This document shows, piece by piece, positions 13,401-25,487 of a DNA stretch of 64,000 nt; the first letter of the stretch is position 1; each line of letters opens with the position of its first letter. The stretch covers positions 62,001 through 126,000 of the forward strand of contig QXVZ01008373.1 of the NCBI GenBank assembly GCA_008931825.1, in the 5' to 3' direction. This stretch comes from Phallusia fumigata (taxonomy: Eukaryota > Chordata > Ascidiacea > Phlebobranchia > Ascidiidae). Position numbers and translations under genes: made by a program. The notes beneath the pieces were generated by a model. It was not told the DNA's origin and made no database searches. It saw only the letters and a list, made by a program, of their open reading frames with translations.

Positions 13401-16400
13401 TTTTTTTTTAAAAAACAAGCCTGTGACCATAGTTGCTCAAGTTACAACAGAGTCAAATACATCATTTGAAAAAATTTGGAACATTTTATTCAATTTGTTT
13501 CTAAACTTTTTAACTTGAAAAGTTTTAAATACAAACTAGAATGGTGCACATTGCAGTTGCTGCCACAGGTACTGTTGTATTGTTAAACTTTAGAAATGTC
13601 ATTGTACAACTTGAAATCTTTTTGTTTTGCCCGACAAATCCAGAACTTTGCAAAGATCTTTAATCAAATAAGTTGTGATTAGAACCGTTTATATCAATCT
13701 TGATTTTCCACAGATGTATGAGGAAATTATTGTGGCATTAAACTCTGCAGCAAAAGACAGCAGTACTGTTGCTGTGGTAACAGGTGCAGGTGATTATTAC
13801 TGCAGTGGAAATGACTTGGGAAATTTCATGAACATAGATCCCAATAATATGAGTCAACTTGCCATAGACTCTGGAGATTTGCTGAGGTAAGTAATTTTAG
13901 GCTTTAACAAAGTTGCGCTGTTAACGTCCAGTTACTTAACCAGGTAACAAAAAATGTTAAAAGCATCCATTTTTGGTGCATGGATTTATGTATAGGACCC
14001 TATAACCTTATCAGTTACCCCACTATAAACTTATAATCAATACTTTTGAAGTGTGGGATCCCATGCATTTCTGGCTACAAAAGCAATTTTATCAAATAAA
14101 GCTTGAGTAACTATGGTACCAATGTAAATAGTTTAATAAATGTTTACTAATTTTTAATCAGCATTCAGTTCATGTGGAATGGTAGTATAATAAAAGCAGC
14201 CCACCTATTTTTTTACATTTTAGGCGGTTTGTTGCTGCTTATATCGATTTTCCAAAGCCACTTATAGCTGCAGTAAATGGTCCAGCCATTGGAGTGTCAG
14301 TTACAGTGCTGGGAGTATTTGATGTGGTCTTTGCTTCAGACAATGCCACATTTTCAACACCTTTCTCAAGTCTGGGCCAAAGTCCAGAGGGATGTTCTTC
14401 TTACACATTTCCGAAAATTATGGGTCATGCCAAGGTAAATTTGGTTCCCTTTCAAAAAGGGTTACATTATGTTTTCACTTAGTTTTTTCCTTCTTTTATT
14501 CTTTTTTTCCTCTTTCTTTTCCTGTCTATGTTTTGGTTGAAAAAGAGTTGTTAAAAGAGTATTTCTTTAAATCTTCACACATGACAGATGCATATCTGAA
14601 GTCAGGCACTCACAACTCTTTACCCCAGTTTAACGATTGGTTGACCCACAGGCCCCTAAACCGTTAAATTTTAACAACAGCAATATTTAACAATGCAAGT
14701 CACCTGGAAGTTTCTCATTTTATTAGTTAAAACAATTCAAAGTATTTTGTGAATTTAGTTTGGATGTAACCATTTTCACCTTTTTAATTCCAAATATTCA
14801 GATTTTTGTTTACATTATCTTTACTTTAGACATACTTATCCAAAACTTATCCAAATGTATTGAAATATAAAACTTAGATTCTCATTGTTTGTTTAAAATC
14901 TCAGCCTGAACCAAGTATTCACCTTTGCAGCCCCAAATACGTGTTTAAACTCTGACTATTTTGCAAAAATGCAAAATGACACACGAAAAGAGTGATTGGC
15001 CAGTTTACAACCAAAACGGTGCAACAGACTGCTACTTCACACATAAATAGGCGTTTATTCGCTGATTAAAACCTCAATCAAGTTGAGTTTATTTCGATTG
15101 GTGAAAGAAAACATAACGAAACAATAGCACTGAGTCGATCACCAGGCCGGAAATAGCTGCGCAACGTTAGAACGTTATGAGGTGTCAAAGGTCAAGGGCA
15201 CTTGGTTGATCGAGGTTAAACGCGCTGCAGAAGATTGGGCACTTGTAGTGAGAGCAATAAGTAAATAAATTATAAAAAAAGAAAGAAAACACAAAAACAA
15301 AAAAGGTACAGTGCGAATTTAAAAGGATTTGGGTCAGTTGAGCACATTTAATGCGCGATCGAAGTACTCTTTCCACAAATGTTTTCCCTTTAGAATAGAT
15401 AGACAAACGGCAGCAGTGACTAGTGCTGGTGAGTAATATCGGAGAAAGCAGTAATAAAATAAAAAAACACACAGCAAACTTTTGGATGAGTTAGGTTCAT
15501 TGGCAAAACAAGGCCAATGCCAAATCTGCATAAAAATGGGATAACAGCGCTACCCAGGCCAGTGCGAGTGCAATCGTGCAGCTAAAACGCGCCAGTGGCA
15601 TGGGTTCATTGATGGTGGGCCGTTTGTTATTTGTGTGAAGGTAGCTGGCTAAATTTTGCTGACGTGACAGCATGCCAGAAAACAATTTGTCGATTTATGC
15701 CAGTGTAAGACAGGACGCAAAAATCGAGTGAGTTTTAGTGATCACTTAGGAGTCGTGCATATGAAATTGGTGGCGTAGGTAATGAATTGCCATGTTGATT
15801 TCGCGCCCCGAACCTTTTGGGAAGATTATTCTACAATATCGGGCCAATGTGTTGCATTGATTGCTGATTTATGCTGGTGCCATGACATGCTACTTTACTA
15901 TGTAGAAGACAGTGCGGCATGCCAATTTTATTTAATCATTTTTTAGTCCTGCTATATTGCTACCGTATGGTCAGTATAGATTATAACTTTACACCCGTAT
16001 GTATCGTACACGCAACACCTACCAACATAGAGGAAGCGATAGTCATGTTTTATGACAGACGCAGCCCAACGGTTAATATTACATCGCTGCTTTACGTGAT
16101 TGCCCATGGTAACCGAAATGCGTTCGCTAAATATCGCTGTAAAAATGATGCGGTATAATACCTTTGCTCTCATTTACAGTTCCACTCTGTTATTCAGTAG
16201 CATGTATGCTTCTATATGGTTGACCAATGAGCGCAATGTTGTTTAATTTATAGCCATCATTGAAACCGCATTGGAAAGGGTCATTTAGAGTTAGTTGTGC
16301 ACTTTGCTGCGGCTCGGCCAAAGGTCACTGCAGGTCATACTATTGGTTAATATGTCTATGGAGTTTCAAAAACGTTTTTAACATTGAGATTGCAATAAAC

Positions 16401-17424
16401 ATGATATATGAAATGATTTGGTTAGATTCTAAATGGAATTCTTTACTTTTTGTTTAAATTTTTATGCCAATTCTTAAACTGATTAATTGAAATTTGCATG
16501 TGTGTGGGGACCCATATGTTTATGCTTGGTGAAACAGATATGGGGTCACTTCTATAGGAAATTGGGCATGTATTGTTTTTTCTACATTCTTTTCTGTGTG
16601 GGTGTCTAACAGGTTTGTTTACATGTTTTCGTCAAGAAAGAGTCGCCTGAGTTCATTTAAATTTACACACCTGTTGGATAGGCATCTGATGCTGTGCAGT
16701 GACCACGTCCCTTGTAATCTCCCTTAATGTATCAACTATTGAACATAATACAAGATATCTGAAATTTGGACTGTTGGTAAAGCATGCCATTGTTGGACTT
16801 AGTGATGTGCCATGTTTAGTTTAGGTAATGTTGTCATTACAAACCTTAGCAAAATTTATTTATTAAAACGCTCTTCACTCTCCCCCAGGCATGTGAAATG
16901 ATAATGTTCAACAAAAAAATTGATGCACAAGAAGCTTTATCTTCTGGACTTGTGACTAAAATATTTCCCAAGGACTCCTTCCAAACTGATGTTTCATCTG
17001 CTGTGAACAGTATGGTTGAACTTCCTGCTAAGGTACAAAATCATTTGCCTTGTACCTGAAGTTATTACACTTTCATGTATTGTGTCTATTTTAGTACAAA
17101 CACATTTTTTGAGTATAGCATTTTGAATGAACAAGGACAAAATTAGTTGCACTTCAATGAGTGCTTTAAATGTATATTTGTGAAGTTGTCCCTTATTACT
17201 TTAAAAAAAAACACATAAAGCATGCAAAACCGCTTGTAAGAAGCTAAAGCAACAAATGCTTTGTGCAGTCACTCCTGTATTCAAAAGCTTTGATGCGAGG
17301 ACCAGAACTGGAACAACTGCACAAAACAAATGTTGCTGAATGTGAACGTCTAGTTGAACGATGGCAATCTGATGATTGTGCAAATGCTGTAATGAAGTTC
17401 TTTGCAGAAAAAGCCAAGAACTAA
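10407..17424 (+). CDS. ECI2: Enoyl-CoA delta isomerase 2 with ACBP domain, mitochondrial-type
   Basis: Eight exons: 10407-10462, 11972-12113, 12425-12523, 12757-12939, 13714-13886, 14224-14434, 16889-17032 and 17269-17424, giving 387 residues (human ECI2 is close to this). The enzyme shifts 3-enoyl-CoA double bonds to trans-2 so that unsaturated fatty acids can enter beta-oxidation. Residues 1-19 ([19 protein letters not shown]) are basic and hydroxylated with no acids, like a mitochondrial presequence. Residues about 32-118 form an acyl-CoA-binding domain (YALFKQAT, AKWTAW motifs). Residues about 131-387 form the crotonase fold, with the oxyanion-hole segments SGNDL and NGPAIG and the catalytic Glu near residue 273 in SPEGCSSY. 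The C-terminus AKN is not a good peroxisomal signal, unlike the two downstream paralogues. The start was chosen because it is the only ATG that gives the leader and joins exon 2 in phase. A hAT element sits in intron 1. Confidence 0.93.
10837..11866. mobile_element. Non-autonomous hAT element in ECI2 intron 1
   Basis: The ends are terminal inverted repeats, CACTGGCGCCCACTT on the left and CATAGGCGCCCACTT read inward from the right, both starting CA as hAT ends do. Flanking 8-bp duplications CCTTGACA (10829-10836 and 11867-11874) are identical. The 1030-bp body has no transposase-like frame, so it would depend on an element elsewhere. The perfect target duplication suggests a fairly recent insertion. 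Confidence 0.85.
13091..13119 (+). repeat. Dispersed repeat motif, copy 1 (ECI2 intron 4)
   Basis: The motif AGTTGAGTTTATTTCGCTTG with GTGAAAG following recurs almost unchanged at about 15080-15108 in intron 6 of the same gene. It looks like the conserved end of a dispersed repeat (LINE or SINE tail), but the full element could not be delimited. Confidence 0.35.
15080..15108 (+). repeat. Dispersed repeat motif, copy 2 (ECI2 intron 6)
   Basis: Second copy of the motif at 13091-13119, with one A/C difference in the TTTCG(A/C)TTGG core. It lies in a 2.4-kb intron, the longest in the gene. The stretch 15060-16260 looks like inserted repeat material, but I could not fix its edges. Confidence 0.35.
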
Positions 17425-18635
17425 TATGTTTTTTTCAATTTACATAATTCTATTGATAAAATTACAAATATATTGAAAACTGTAAGCAAGGGGGTGATTT
17501 TTGAAGACAATCTTTTCCATTAATTTATTAATATAATTTCTCGCTGACGTTAAAGTTTTGGCTAAACAGCACTGCAAATGTTAGTGTTTGAATATTAACC
17601 ATTGCTATGAGAATTATTAAAAAATCTCTTGTCTCTGGTCAACATAAAACTTTAGTACAAATCCTTTATGCAAAGTTTCTAGTGCCAAACAGAAATAACA
17701 AGTTTTTGCCTAACCCTTTCATGTTGTGGCCCATAATAAAACACACAAGGCATAAAACAAGCAGTTAGGGTTGACAGCTCGTGAACAGACTCTTTTCATT
17801 ACAATGGACTGTAAAAAATAAATAGTTTGAGTTTGAGACATACTATGCTTTGCCATCTGAAAATAATTTTCAAAAACAATTATAAAGTTGCTTCATATTT
17901 ATGTTAAAGTGTGGCTGCGGCTGTAAATACAAGCAACATGAAATGAAGTTTAAAATATGATATCACCCAAGTCATCTGTATGTCAACAGTAAAAATATGC
18001 CGGTACTACTCATCATTGGACAATTCTCACTGATATAGAATTTTGTTGGTTTTCAAAACATGTGTGAATATGTACCTCAGTCATTAGTCAGGAAATTTTG
18101 CATTTTGTTTAGTACTTGGTACTTAGTTTATGTTGCTAATTGCAAGTTTTTTTGTGTTTGTATTCTCAATCAATTGCTTGCCACCAGGCAATTTGCTCAC
18201 TCAGTTAATGATTAACTAATGCCCAAAATTTGTTTTGTTTACATTGTGCTCTGCAAAATTGCCATCTCATGTGTGCAAGAAAGGTTGCTAAAGCAACAAC
18301 TTTTCAAGCCTGCTGCATGTTTTTAAGCAAAGTTTGTACAGTAAAATGTGGTAAAATATAAGGCAAATGCCAAAAAAGGTTTAAAAATCAACTAGATAAA
18401 CTGTCGAAATTCATCCATGTATACAGGTCTATTATTTGTTTCTTCGAAATTTTGTTTCTTCTACAGCAGAAAGTTTTTTGAAATTGATGTGTTTCTTGAA
18501 TAAAACAGGTCTCACAAAGTTCAACAACTAATTAAAAAAATTGTTTTTCGATTTTGATTTGTGTCACATATTATGATTTAAATTTACGTAGATATTTATT
18601 TTTTGTGTGCATGAATAAAATATGATCGAGAAAGT
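17425..18635. other. Intergenic between ECI2 and the first peroxisomal paralogue
   Basis: AT-rich with no coding content. A plausible splice acceptor (TTTACGTAG) ends at 18591, 45 bases before the next start codon. It could be a 5' UTR intron end or a spliced-leader site, since trans-splicing is common in ascidians. Confidence 0.4.
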
Positions 18636-21360
18636 ATGAAAACTGAAATTTCACCCATACTTGTGGAAAAGTGTAGGGAATATTTGGTGATTCGGTTTAA
18701 CAGACCAGTGAGGAAAAATGCATTCATTTCGGAGGTAAGGTAACTTTTTGTCATACATAACTGTTTTTGTCAATTTGTCATTTCAACTTGATTGACTCCC
18801 TATCTTTTTGCAGTAGCGTTATGTACTTGGTTTACCCCTACATGTTTCGATGGATCAGACCAATGTTGCATCTTTGTCAAAGAAACAAAAAAAAACACAA
18901 GACAGGATTTAAACCACAATGGGACAGTGCCACTTAGTTATCTTGACAATTCTTTTAAGTTTAGCAGCAGATGTGATTTACCACACTGCTTTATTTAATT
19001 AGTTTTATACATCACACAACTCAATTTGCAGCTTACTCTTTTTCATACTTTGCTGACAGAACATTTATTTTTACATGTTTACTGTGTCAGGTCACAACAG
19101 CTTCAGCTTAAAATGTCCATCCTCTGTTGTAGATGTATATATTGATCACAAAGTATTTGCAAGAAGCTACAGATGACGTCAACATAAGATTTGTGATATT
19201 AACTGGCACAGGAGATTATTTTACAAGTGGAGCAGATATTAGAGATCAAAGGCGGAAAAAGAAGGAATTCAGCAAAAATGGCCGAGCAAGCATGGCATTT
19301 TTCAGGTAAATGCTAAATTGTAATTGAATATTCAAGTAATACTGTAAGTTCTTAAGTTAGGTGTATAATATCGTACTCACATTTAAAAGTATAAAGGTAA
19401 GCTTCTATTTAATGAGATGTGATTCATTTTCTGATAACTAAATCATCATATGAATATGAAAAGAGTGTTAAGTCATGTCAAATTTTGTGAACACCATAAA
19501 TGTGACTTGTTTCACAATGTTTTCAGTAACTCTTGTCATATGTAGTTGTTAAATTTTAATCAATGGTTTAAATTATTAACAATGTCATAACTGGATAAAG
19601 CTTTGACTGTTTGTTGAACATGCCATTGTGGTGTACTGAATACTATGTTAAACCCAATATCCCCTGTAGTTGACCTGCAAGCCCTCTGAAATTTGTAGAT
19701 TGCACCATAGTTTGTTAGATGCACCAAATAGTACACTACAAATTAATCTACAACTTTGCATGTTTTTGGCCTATGCATTTCTGCCTCCAAAAACAATCAG
19801 CTGAAAAAGCTTAGGTAGCTATAGGGCTGAATGTAATTTATGTGGTGAATAAATCTCCTTTTAAATTGGGCAAAAGTGTGTATTGAATCGCAATAAAGTG
19901 AAGGCGCCTTTTTGGTTTGTTAGGTTACAACTGTTGTCTGTTTCAGGTTATTCGTGGTTGCTTTAATTAAGTTCCCTAAGCCATTGATAGCAGCAGTAAA
20001 TGGTCCAGCTATTGGAGTTGGTGTAACAATCCTTGGTTTGTGCGATCTTGTTCTTGCATCAGATACTAGTTCATTTCTTACCCCATTCAGTAGAGTTGGA
20101 ATTGTGCCTGAAGCTTGCTCCACATACACTTTTCCCAAAATTATGGGAAATAGCATGGTAAGAGCATATAGCTGTTTGAGTAACTATCAGATGTTTTCAT
20201 GAATATTCACGTTTTCTAAGCATAATTTCCTCTGGTAGCGATTTTGATTTTGCTGAAGAAATGTCTTTAAAATTCTGTCATAATTCGTTTTTGTTTGCAT
20301 AAGTAATTCAGCATGTTGCCTGTGCAAAGCAAGTGTTAGTATACTTTTCGCAAGAAGACCCTTGTTCAAAACATTTGTCCTCTAGACTTGTACCTGTTTT
20401 GCAAAAATAAAAAATGGGTGCATAAAAATGGGCTACCATAATCTTCTTGGGATACCTTTAGTAAAACAAAGCTGTAACATTTTTGGGTTTTCAAACTGTT
20501 CCAATAAATAATACTTGTTCTTGTGTAGGCCACAGATATGTTAATTTTTAACCGACGTCTGAATGCAAAGGAAGCACTGGAAGCTGGACTGGTGTCTGAA
20601 GTTTATCCCCATCCAACATTTTGGAAGCAAGTTTTGGACAAAATTGAAACTTTTCTGGATTTGCCACAAAATGTTTGTCTATCTAATAAAAAGCTTTTTG
20701 AAAAATTACATCAACTTTTTGTGTGTAATTGTAGCAAATCTCCTAATTCAGCAATATATTCCTCTTGCAGTTTCGCACAAATTGCTGCTTTTGTACAACT
20801 TTTTGTAAAATTACATGGGACTGTAGATAAATTGTAAGTTATTTTAACTTCTTTAGCTGCACAAAAGGTTCCTAATGTAAAGTTGCCATAATAAACACAT
20901 ACAGTTTTGCAATTTAAAGACTAAAAATGTCAGCAAGAAATAGTATATGATGGTTGTATTTTATCTTTATTGAAGCTCTGTATGTATATTTTAAACCTTT
21001 GCTTTGATTTGTTCTAGTTTAAAAAAGAAACATTAATGTGTAGCATGTTAAGGTTACATGGATTTTTTTCCACATTAAAGCTTGTTTCCAATGAGAGTCA
21101 AATTAAGAAAATTGTTGTTTTTAAAAATGTTCATAGAACTGTCTTGCAGCTGGTTTTGCATTAACTTAAAACTTTACACATAGAGTTTCCTGCATAGCAA
21201 GAGCCTTCTTCGGGCAGTGGATGAAAACATTTTGCTTGAAACAAACAGGCAGGAATGTGAACGAATGATAGAAAGACATCTTTCAGGGGACCCAGAGTTG
21301 CAGGCCATTAAGTTTATGGAACAAAGAAGAAAACTTAAACCAGCGGTTGCTAAACTTTAA
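18636..21360 (+). CDS. Enoyl-CoA delta isomerase-like, peroxisomal (PTS1 AKL), no ACBP domain
   Basis: Five exons: 18636-18734, 19133-19305, 19947-20157, 20529-20672 and 21184-21360, giving 267 residues. Exon sizes 173, 211 and 144 are identical to ECI2 exons 5-7, with the same phases, which shows tandem duplication from an ECI2-like gene. The ACBP domain and leader are absent; the protein starts directly in the crotonase domain. Oxyanion-hole segments TSGADI and NGPAIG are kept, and the catalytic Glu is kept in the variant context VPEACSTY. The C-terminus is AKL, a good type 1 peroxisomal targeting signal, so the product should act in peroxisomal beta-oxidation. A basic insert (RRKKKEF) follows the oxyanion loop. 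The exon 4 donor (GTTTGT) is weak but is supported by the conserved 144-base length. Confidence 0.88.
18901..18945 (-). repeat. tRNA-derived (SINE-like) fragment in intron 1
   Basis: The minus strand carries TAACTAAGTGG and, about 20 bases on, GGTTTAAATCC, resembling Pol III A and B boxes, followed by a T-rich tail. It resembles the fragment at 5541-5585 and is probably the same family. It is too short and irregular for a tRNA gene. Confidence 0.35.
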
Positions 21361-21589
21361 CATATGACATTTCATGACACTTTGTTGATTTTGATTCTGT
21401 ATTTTCTAAAAGTGATATTATGTGGTTAAAAAACATTTATTGATAATTTTTGTGTTTTTTCAAATTAATTTTTTATGTTTTAGTCTTTAAAATGTATGAC
21501 ATGCTCCTTGAAACCTTCAATTTCCAAATGTTCAATTTCTGTTCCATTTGCCTCAACTTTTAATTTAAAGTATAATTTTACAGTTTATT

Positions 21590-21606
21590 TCTATAATCTT
21601 TGCAGG
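21590..21606 (+). promoter_or_regulatory. Candidate trans-splice acceptor before the third ECI-like gene
   Basis: The run TTCTATAATCTTTGCAG ends at 21605, only 245 bases after the stop of the previous gene and 42 bases before the next ATG. There is no room for an obvious promoter, and no donor that could pair with it was noted between the two genes. In Ciona, spliced-leader addition at such sites resolves operon transcripts, which is the inference here. Confidence 0.4.
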
Positions 21607-21647
21607 TTTAGGGCTGTTAACTTTGCTCATACCTGTTATTATTTCAA

Positions 21648-24163
21648 ATGGATGACGAAAGTAGATTTGTGAACTTGGAAAAGTTTGATGGTTATGCAAT
21701 AATCAGATGGAATAAACCTCAACGAAAGAATGGTCTTACACTTGGGGTAAGGCAGTATAAAAAGCTAGCTATCTTGATTTCGCTGGGTTAATGCACCTTA
21801 TTGAAAGTTGCATTTGTTAGGTTTGGTTTATTGCTGTGGGTAATAAACACTTTTGGAAATTATTTAATTTGTTCATTTAATTGGTAAGGACTGTAATCTG
21901 ACTCAGATTAAAACCAGAGTGTCTGATATGTTGTCTGTTGGTAATGAAAGTAGAAACTGGACCCTTTCTTCCTTAGTTCAGGATTTACTATACCTAATGT
22001 AGGCCTGAACTAAAGAAAAAAACAGTGTTAACAATTATGTTTAAACCTAACACATTTTAGCGTTGGTGTAAATCACATCTTATAACACAGTTAAACAAAA
22101 AACAAACAAACCTTGACATTACACTGTTTGTTTGTTGCAGATGCAAACACTTACAGGCAAGCACCTAGAATCAGTTGCAGAAGATGAAAACATCAAGTTT
22201 GTTGTTATCACTGGGACAGGTGATTACTTCACAAGCGGGGCTGATTTCCTAACTTCTGCAAAATCTTTCAGTGGAAGATCTGAAGCTGAATTAAGAAGTA
22301 GAACTCAATGTTTTAGGTTAGCAAAAAGTTGTGCAACCAAGAGTTTTTTGTTTGTGCGGCAAAACTGACTAAAAATGTCATGTTTTTTCTGCAAGTGATA
22401 CTTTATGTATTTTTTTGTAATTTAACAAATGTTTTTCCACAGATCTTTGGTTGAAATAGTGATACGATTTCCAAAGCCAATCATTGCTGCAGTAAATGGT
22501 CCATCAATTGGAATGGGGGTCACCTTATTACCATTGTATGATGTTGTATACTGCTCAGACAACAGCACTTTTATGACCCCATTCTCACAACTGGGTCTTA
22601 CTCCTGAGGGTTGTTCATCCTATACTTTTCCAAAAGTGATGGGTTATTCAAAGGTAAGATGTTTCTAGGGATGGGTAATTCGAATACCGAATCTAAAATG
22701 CCAATGTAAACCAAATAATAGGATTTGTTCTGTATGTTTCTTGCAAGCTTTGTCACCGTATGTGGTCGCATATTTTGTTTTTGTAAACATATAGGTTGCA
22801 CCCAACTAGGGTGCGATTGGGCCCTTTCAAGGCTCTAAGCACTTAGACCCCAGTACACCATATATGGTGCTGGGAGTGGATGAAATTTCATTCATGGCAG
22901 ATGACACACTAACAACCCAAACAAAAAATGGTTTAGCGGAACATTTAAAAAATGAGACACCACTGAAAATTCAGCTATAAAAAGTTTAAGTGCCCTTTTT
23001 CCTTGATGCACTTTGCACTTTTTTCAAACGTCAAGTACATTTTTCTAGCTTAATTGCCACCAAATTTTTTTGGTCTCGCATGGCAGGCAAACATGTAAAG
23101 CCTGAATGTATTGCACTGCAAAAAAGTTTATTTGTGTTTTGTTGTGAATGTATCAATCCTTTTATGTTGATTGTTCTACATTGAATGAAGCAAAAAAACT
23201 ATAGGATTTGATATTATAGATTCGATTTAACCGGATTCGAATATTTTAGAATAGTACCTTATTCTGAATTGGTCATTCTTATAATTTTATTTGCTGTTTA
23301 TGTTTGTTTAAAGAACCCCGTCAGCACTTAAATTGGCAGCTTGTATATGATTTAACCAAGCTCTTTAAATCTTTAAGAATTGTAAGTTACAAAATCATCT
23401 TCGAAGTAGTTAATAGTAACTTTGGTTGCAAAACATTTTGGTTTCCAAAAAAATAAGGTCAAAGAAATTATTTCAACCACTACCTTATAATTGCAAAATG
23501 GAATGTGACCTTTTTAAATTTATATTAAATTTTTGCAAAACTTTGGTTGATACTCAAAACAAGCATTTGTTATATTTTAGGCAAATGATGTTTTAATGTT
23601 TAATCGAAAACTGAGTGCCAAGGAAGCCTATCATGCTGGATTGGTTGCACAAGTTTTTCCAAAAGAAACGTTTTGGAAAGAAGTCCAGAAAAGAATTGAT
23701 GATTTTGTTCAGTACCCCATCAATGTAAGTCCAAGTTTAAGATATTTCCTGGTGTATGTTTGTTGTTAGAAAAGCAAAACCCGTGTTTGGTTATAACAGC
23801 AATTAGAAAGTTTTCAGAAGTTAAAGATTCAAGACTGTACATGCAGAAACCAATTTAGCTCTTTCCTTACAAATTGCTTAACATATCACACCAAAGAAAA
23901 AGTAACACATGCATATGCATCGGAACTTTAGGGCTTAGTTTAGCAGATGTATTTCCACACCATGTTTTCATTATTATATGCAGTCTTACATTTATGGCAA
24001 ACAACTGATTCGCTTGAATGATATGGAGACCTTGCTTGCTGTTAATCATCGTGAATGTGAGCGGTTAATTGAAAGATATGGCTCCGAGGATTTTCTTGTG
24101 CAAATGATGAAATTCGTCCAGAAACGACAAAGGATCCATGAACAAAGAAAAGCCAAACTTTGA
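21648..24163 (+). CDS. Enoyl-CoA delta isomerase-like, peroxisomal (PTS1 AKL), second paralogue
   Basis: Five exons: 21648-21746, 22141-22316, 22443-22653, 23581-23724 and 23984-24163, giving 269 residues. Exon sizes 99, 211 and 144 match the preceding paralogue exactly. The crotonase core shows TSGADF and NGPSIG for the oxyanion hole, and the catalytic Glu lies in TPEGCSSY as in ECI2. The first exon begins MDDESRFV with no leader and no ACBP domain. The C-terminus is again AKL, a peroxisomal import signal. The gene starts 288 bases after the stop of its neighbour on the same strand, so the two may share a transcript. Expected role: isomerising 3-enoyl-CoA in peroxisomal breakdown of unsaturated acyl chains. 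The substrate difference between the two peroxisomal copies cannot be read from sequence. Confidence 0.88.
22660..23290. mobile_element. Possible DNA transposon remnant in intron 3
   Basis: The segment opens with ATGGGTAATTCGAATACCGA and closes with a loosely inverted copy (ending TCTGAATTGGTCATTC). These resemble degraded terminal inverted repeats. No convincing target duplication was found, so family and edges are uncertain. Confidence 0.25.
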
Positions 24164-25487
24164 CAATCTTCAACAGTGATTTGTACTTATGATCATAAAT
24201 GTTCATTATAATTCTGCCTCAGGAATGGCATTAATCACAAAACAACAGGAATGGCATAGAAACCGAAAACGTTGAATGCAATAAAGAGAAGAAATGCAAT
24301 AAAAAAGGAAGGTGTATCGCCATGGTCCATTTCATATGGTTGTGCATTACATGATTGTTTAAGGTGCTGTTTATTTTATTGTTGTTAGTGTTTGAAATTT
24401 AACCTGCATGTTATTACACTGACAAATTAGCTGTTTGGTAATGTCATAAAATACCCATGTCAAGAATGGTGGCAAAGAAAGGGCAGCATTTTGCAGTGAC
24501 CCAACCTATTAGATTTAATTTTGTACAAGTAAATGGTTGCCACTGTTTCTCTTTTTTGCATCCCTCTGTTGGTCTTTTGTTGAAGTGTTATTATTACTTG
24601 TTGATCATAATATCCAACGAAGGCAGCAATTTTGCCTGATCAGGGGAGCTGTGTGACTTTGTGTTCACATGGAATTTAATTTAAAAATGCTTTAATATTT
24701 ATTGCAACTTTTGAAAAAAGTGATCACAATGAACTATTGCTCTTTATGTGGAAAACTGATCTGTGATAAAGAGAAGTATGTGAGGGAGGTTGTACTAATG
24801 AAGGTATTGCTAGACAAGTAACTAAATTAGTCTGACTGGGCAGTTTTCATTGTTTTATCACTATATTATATTAGCGGTAAAAAAATAGGTGTCACTTCAT
24901 CTGGTCAGTGATTTCGCAAATGGTTTGAATAGGTAAAATTGATTTATTTGACATGTTTAGCCTGACAAAAGCTAGACCTATCTAGTTGATGCTGACATCT
25001 GACTTTGTAGACATTAAAACAAAATGACAGTGTGTTGCGGCTTGGTCCAACCATTTTACTTTTAACTTGGTCCATGACTGTTTTAATCTGATAAGGGGAT
25101 CAGTCCAAATAAAAAATTAATTTCTAAATTCTGTCTGTCTTGTCACCACAAACAGTTTAGGGATCATGATAGTTTTTATTTTTCATTACTTTAAGCAACT
25201 TTAACAACACATTACACCACCTAGGACTTTAAAACCAAAAACACCAACTATTACTATATCTTTTACAATATGTTAAAAAATGCTTCAGTTTGAGTTATAG
25301 GCATGATCTTTTTTGGGTAAGGTTATTGCAACATGGTAATTTAAAAAAATATTCTAGGAAAGTTACAAATGACAGCTTTTACACTTTGGTGTCCATTTTG
25401 ACACCAAAAACTATAGCAAAATTATACTAAACTTGCGAAAATGCAAAGAAAACCTTTCTGACAATATTTGGACACATTATTATGGTT
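24164..25487. other. Intergenic between convergent ECI-like and GARS1 genes
   Basis: AT-rich 3' flanks of two convergent genes. No coding content, tRNA or repeat was recognised. Confidence 0.5.

Noticed and set aside
15919-16173. Open frames on both strands in ECI2 intron 6
   Set aside because: Inside inserted repeat-like DNA, no recognisable domain, and no in-phase splice sites.
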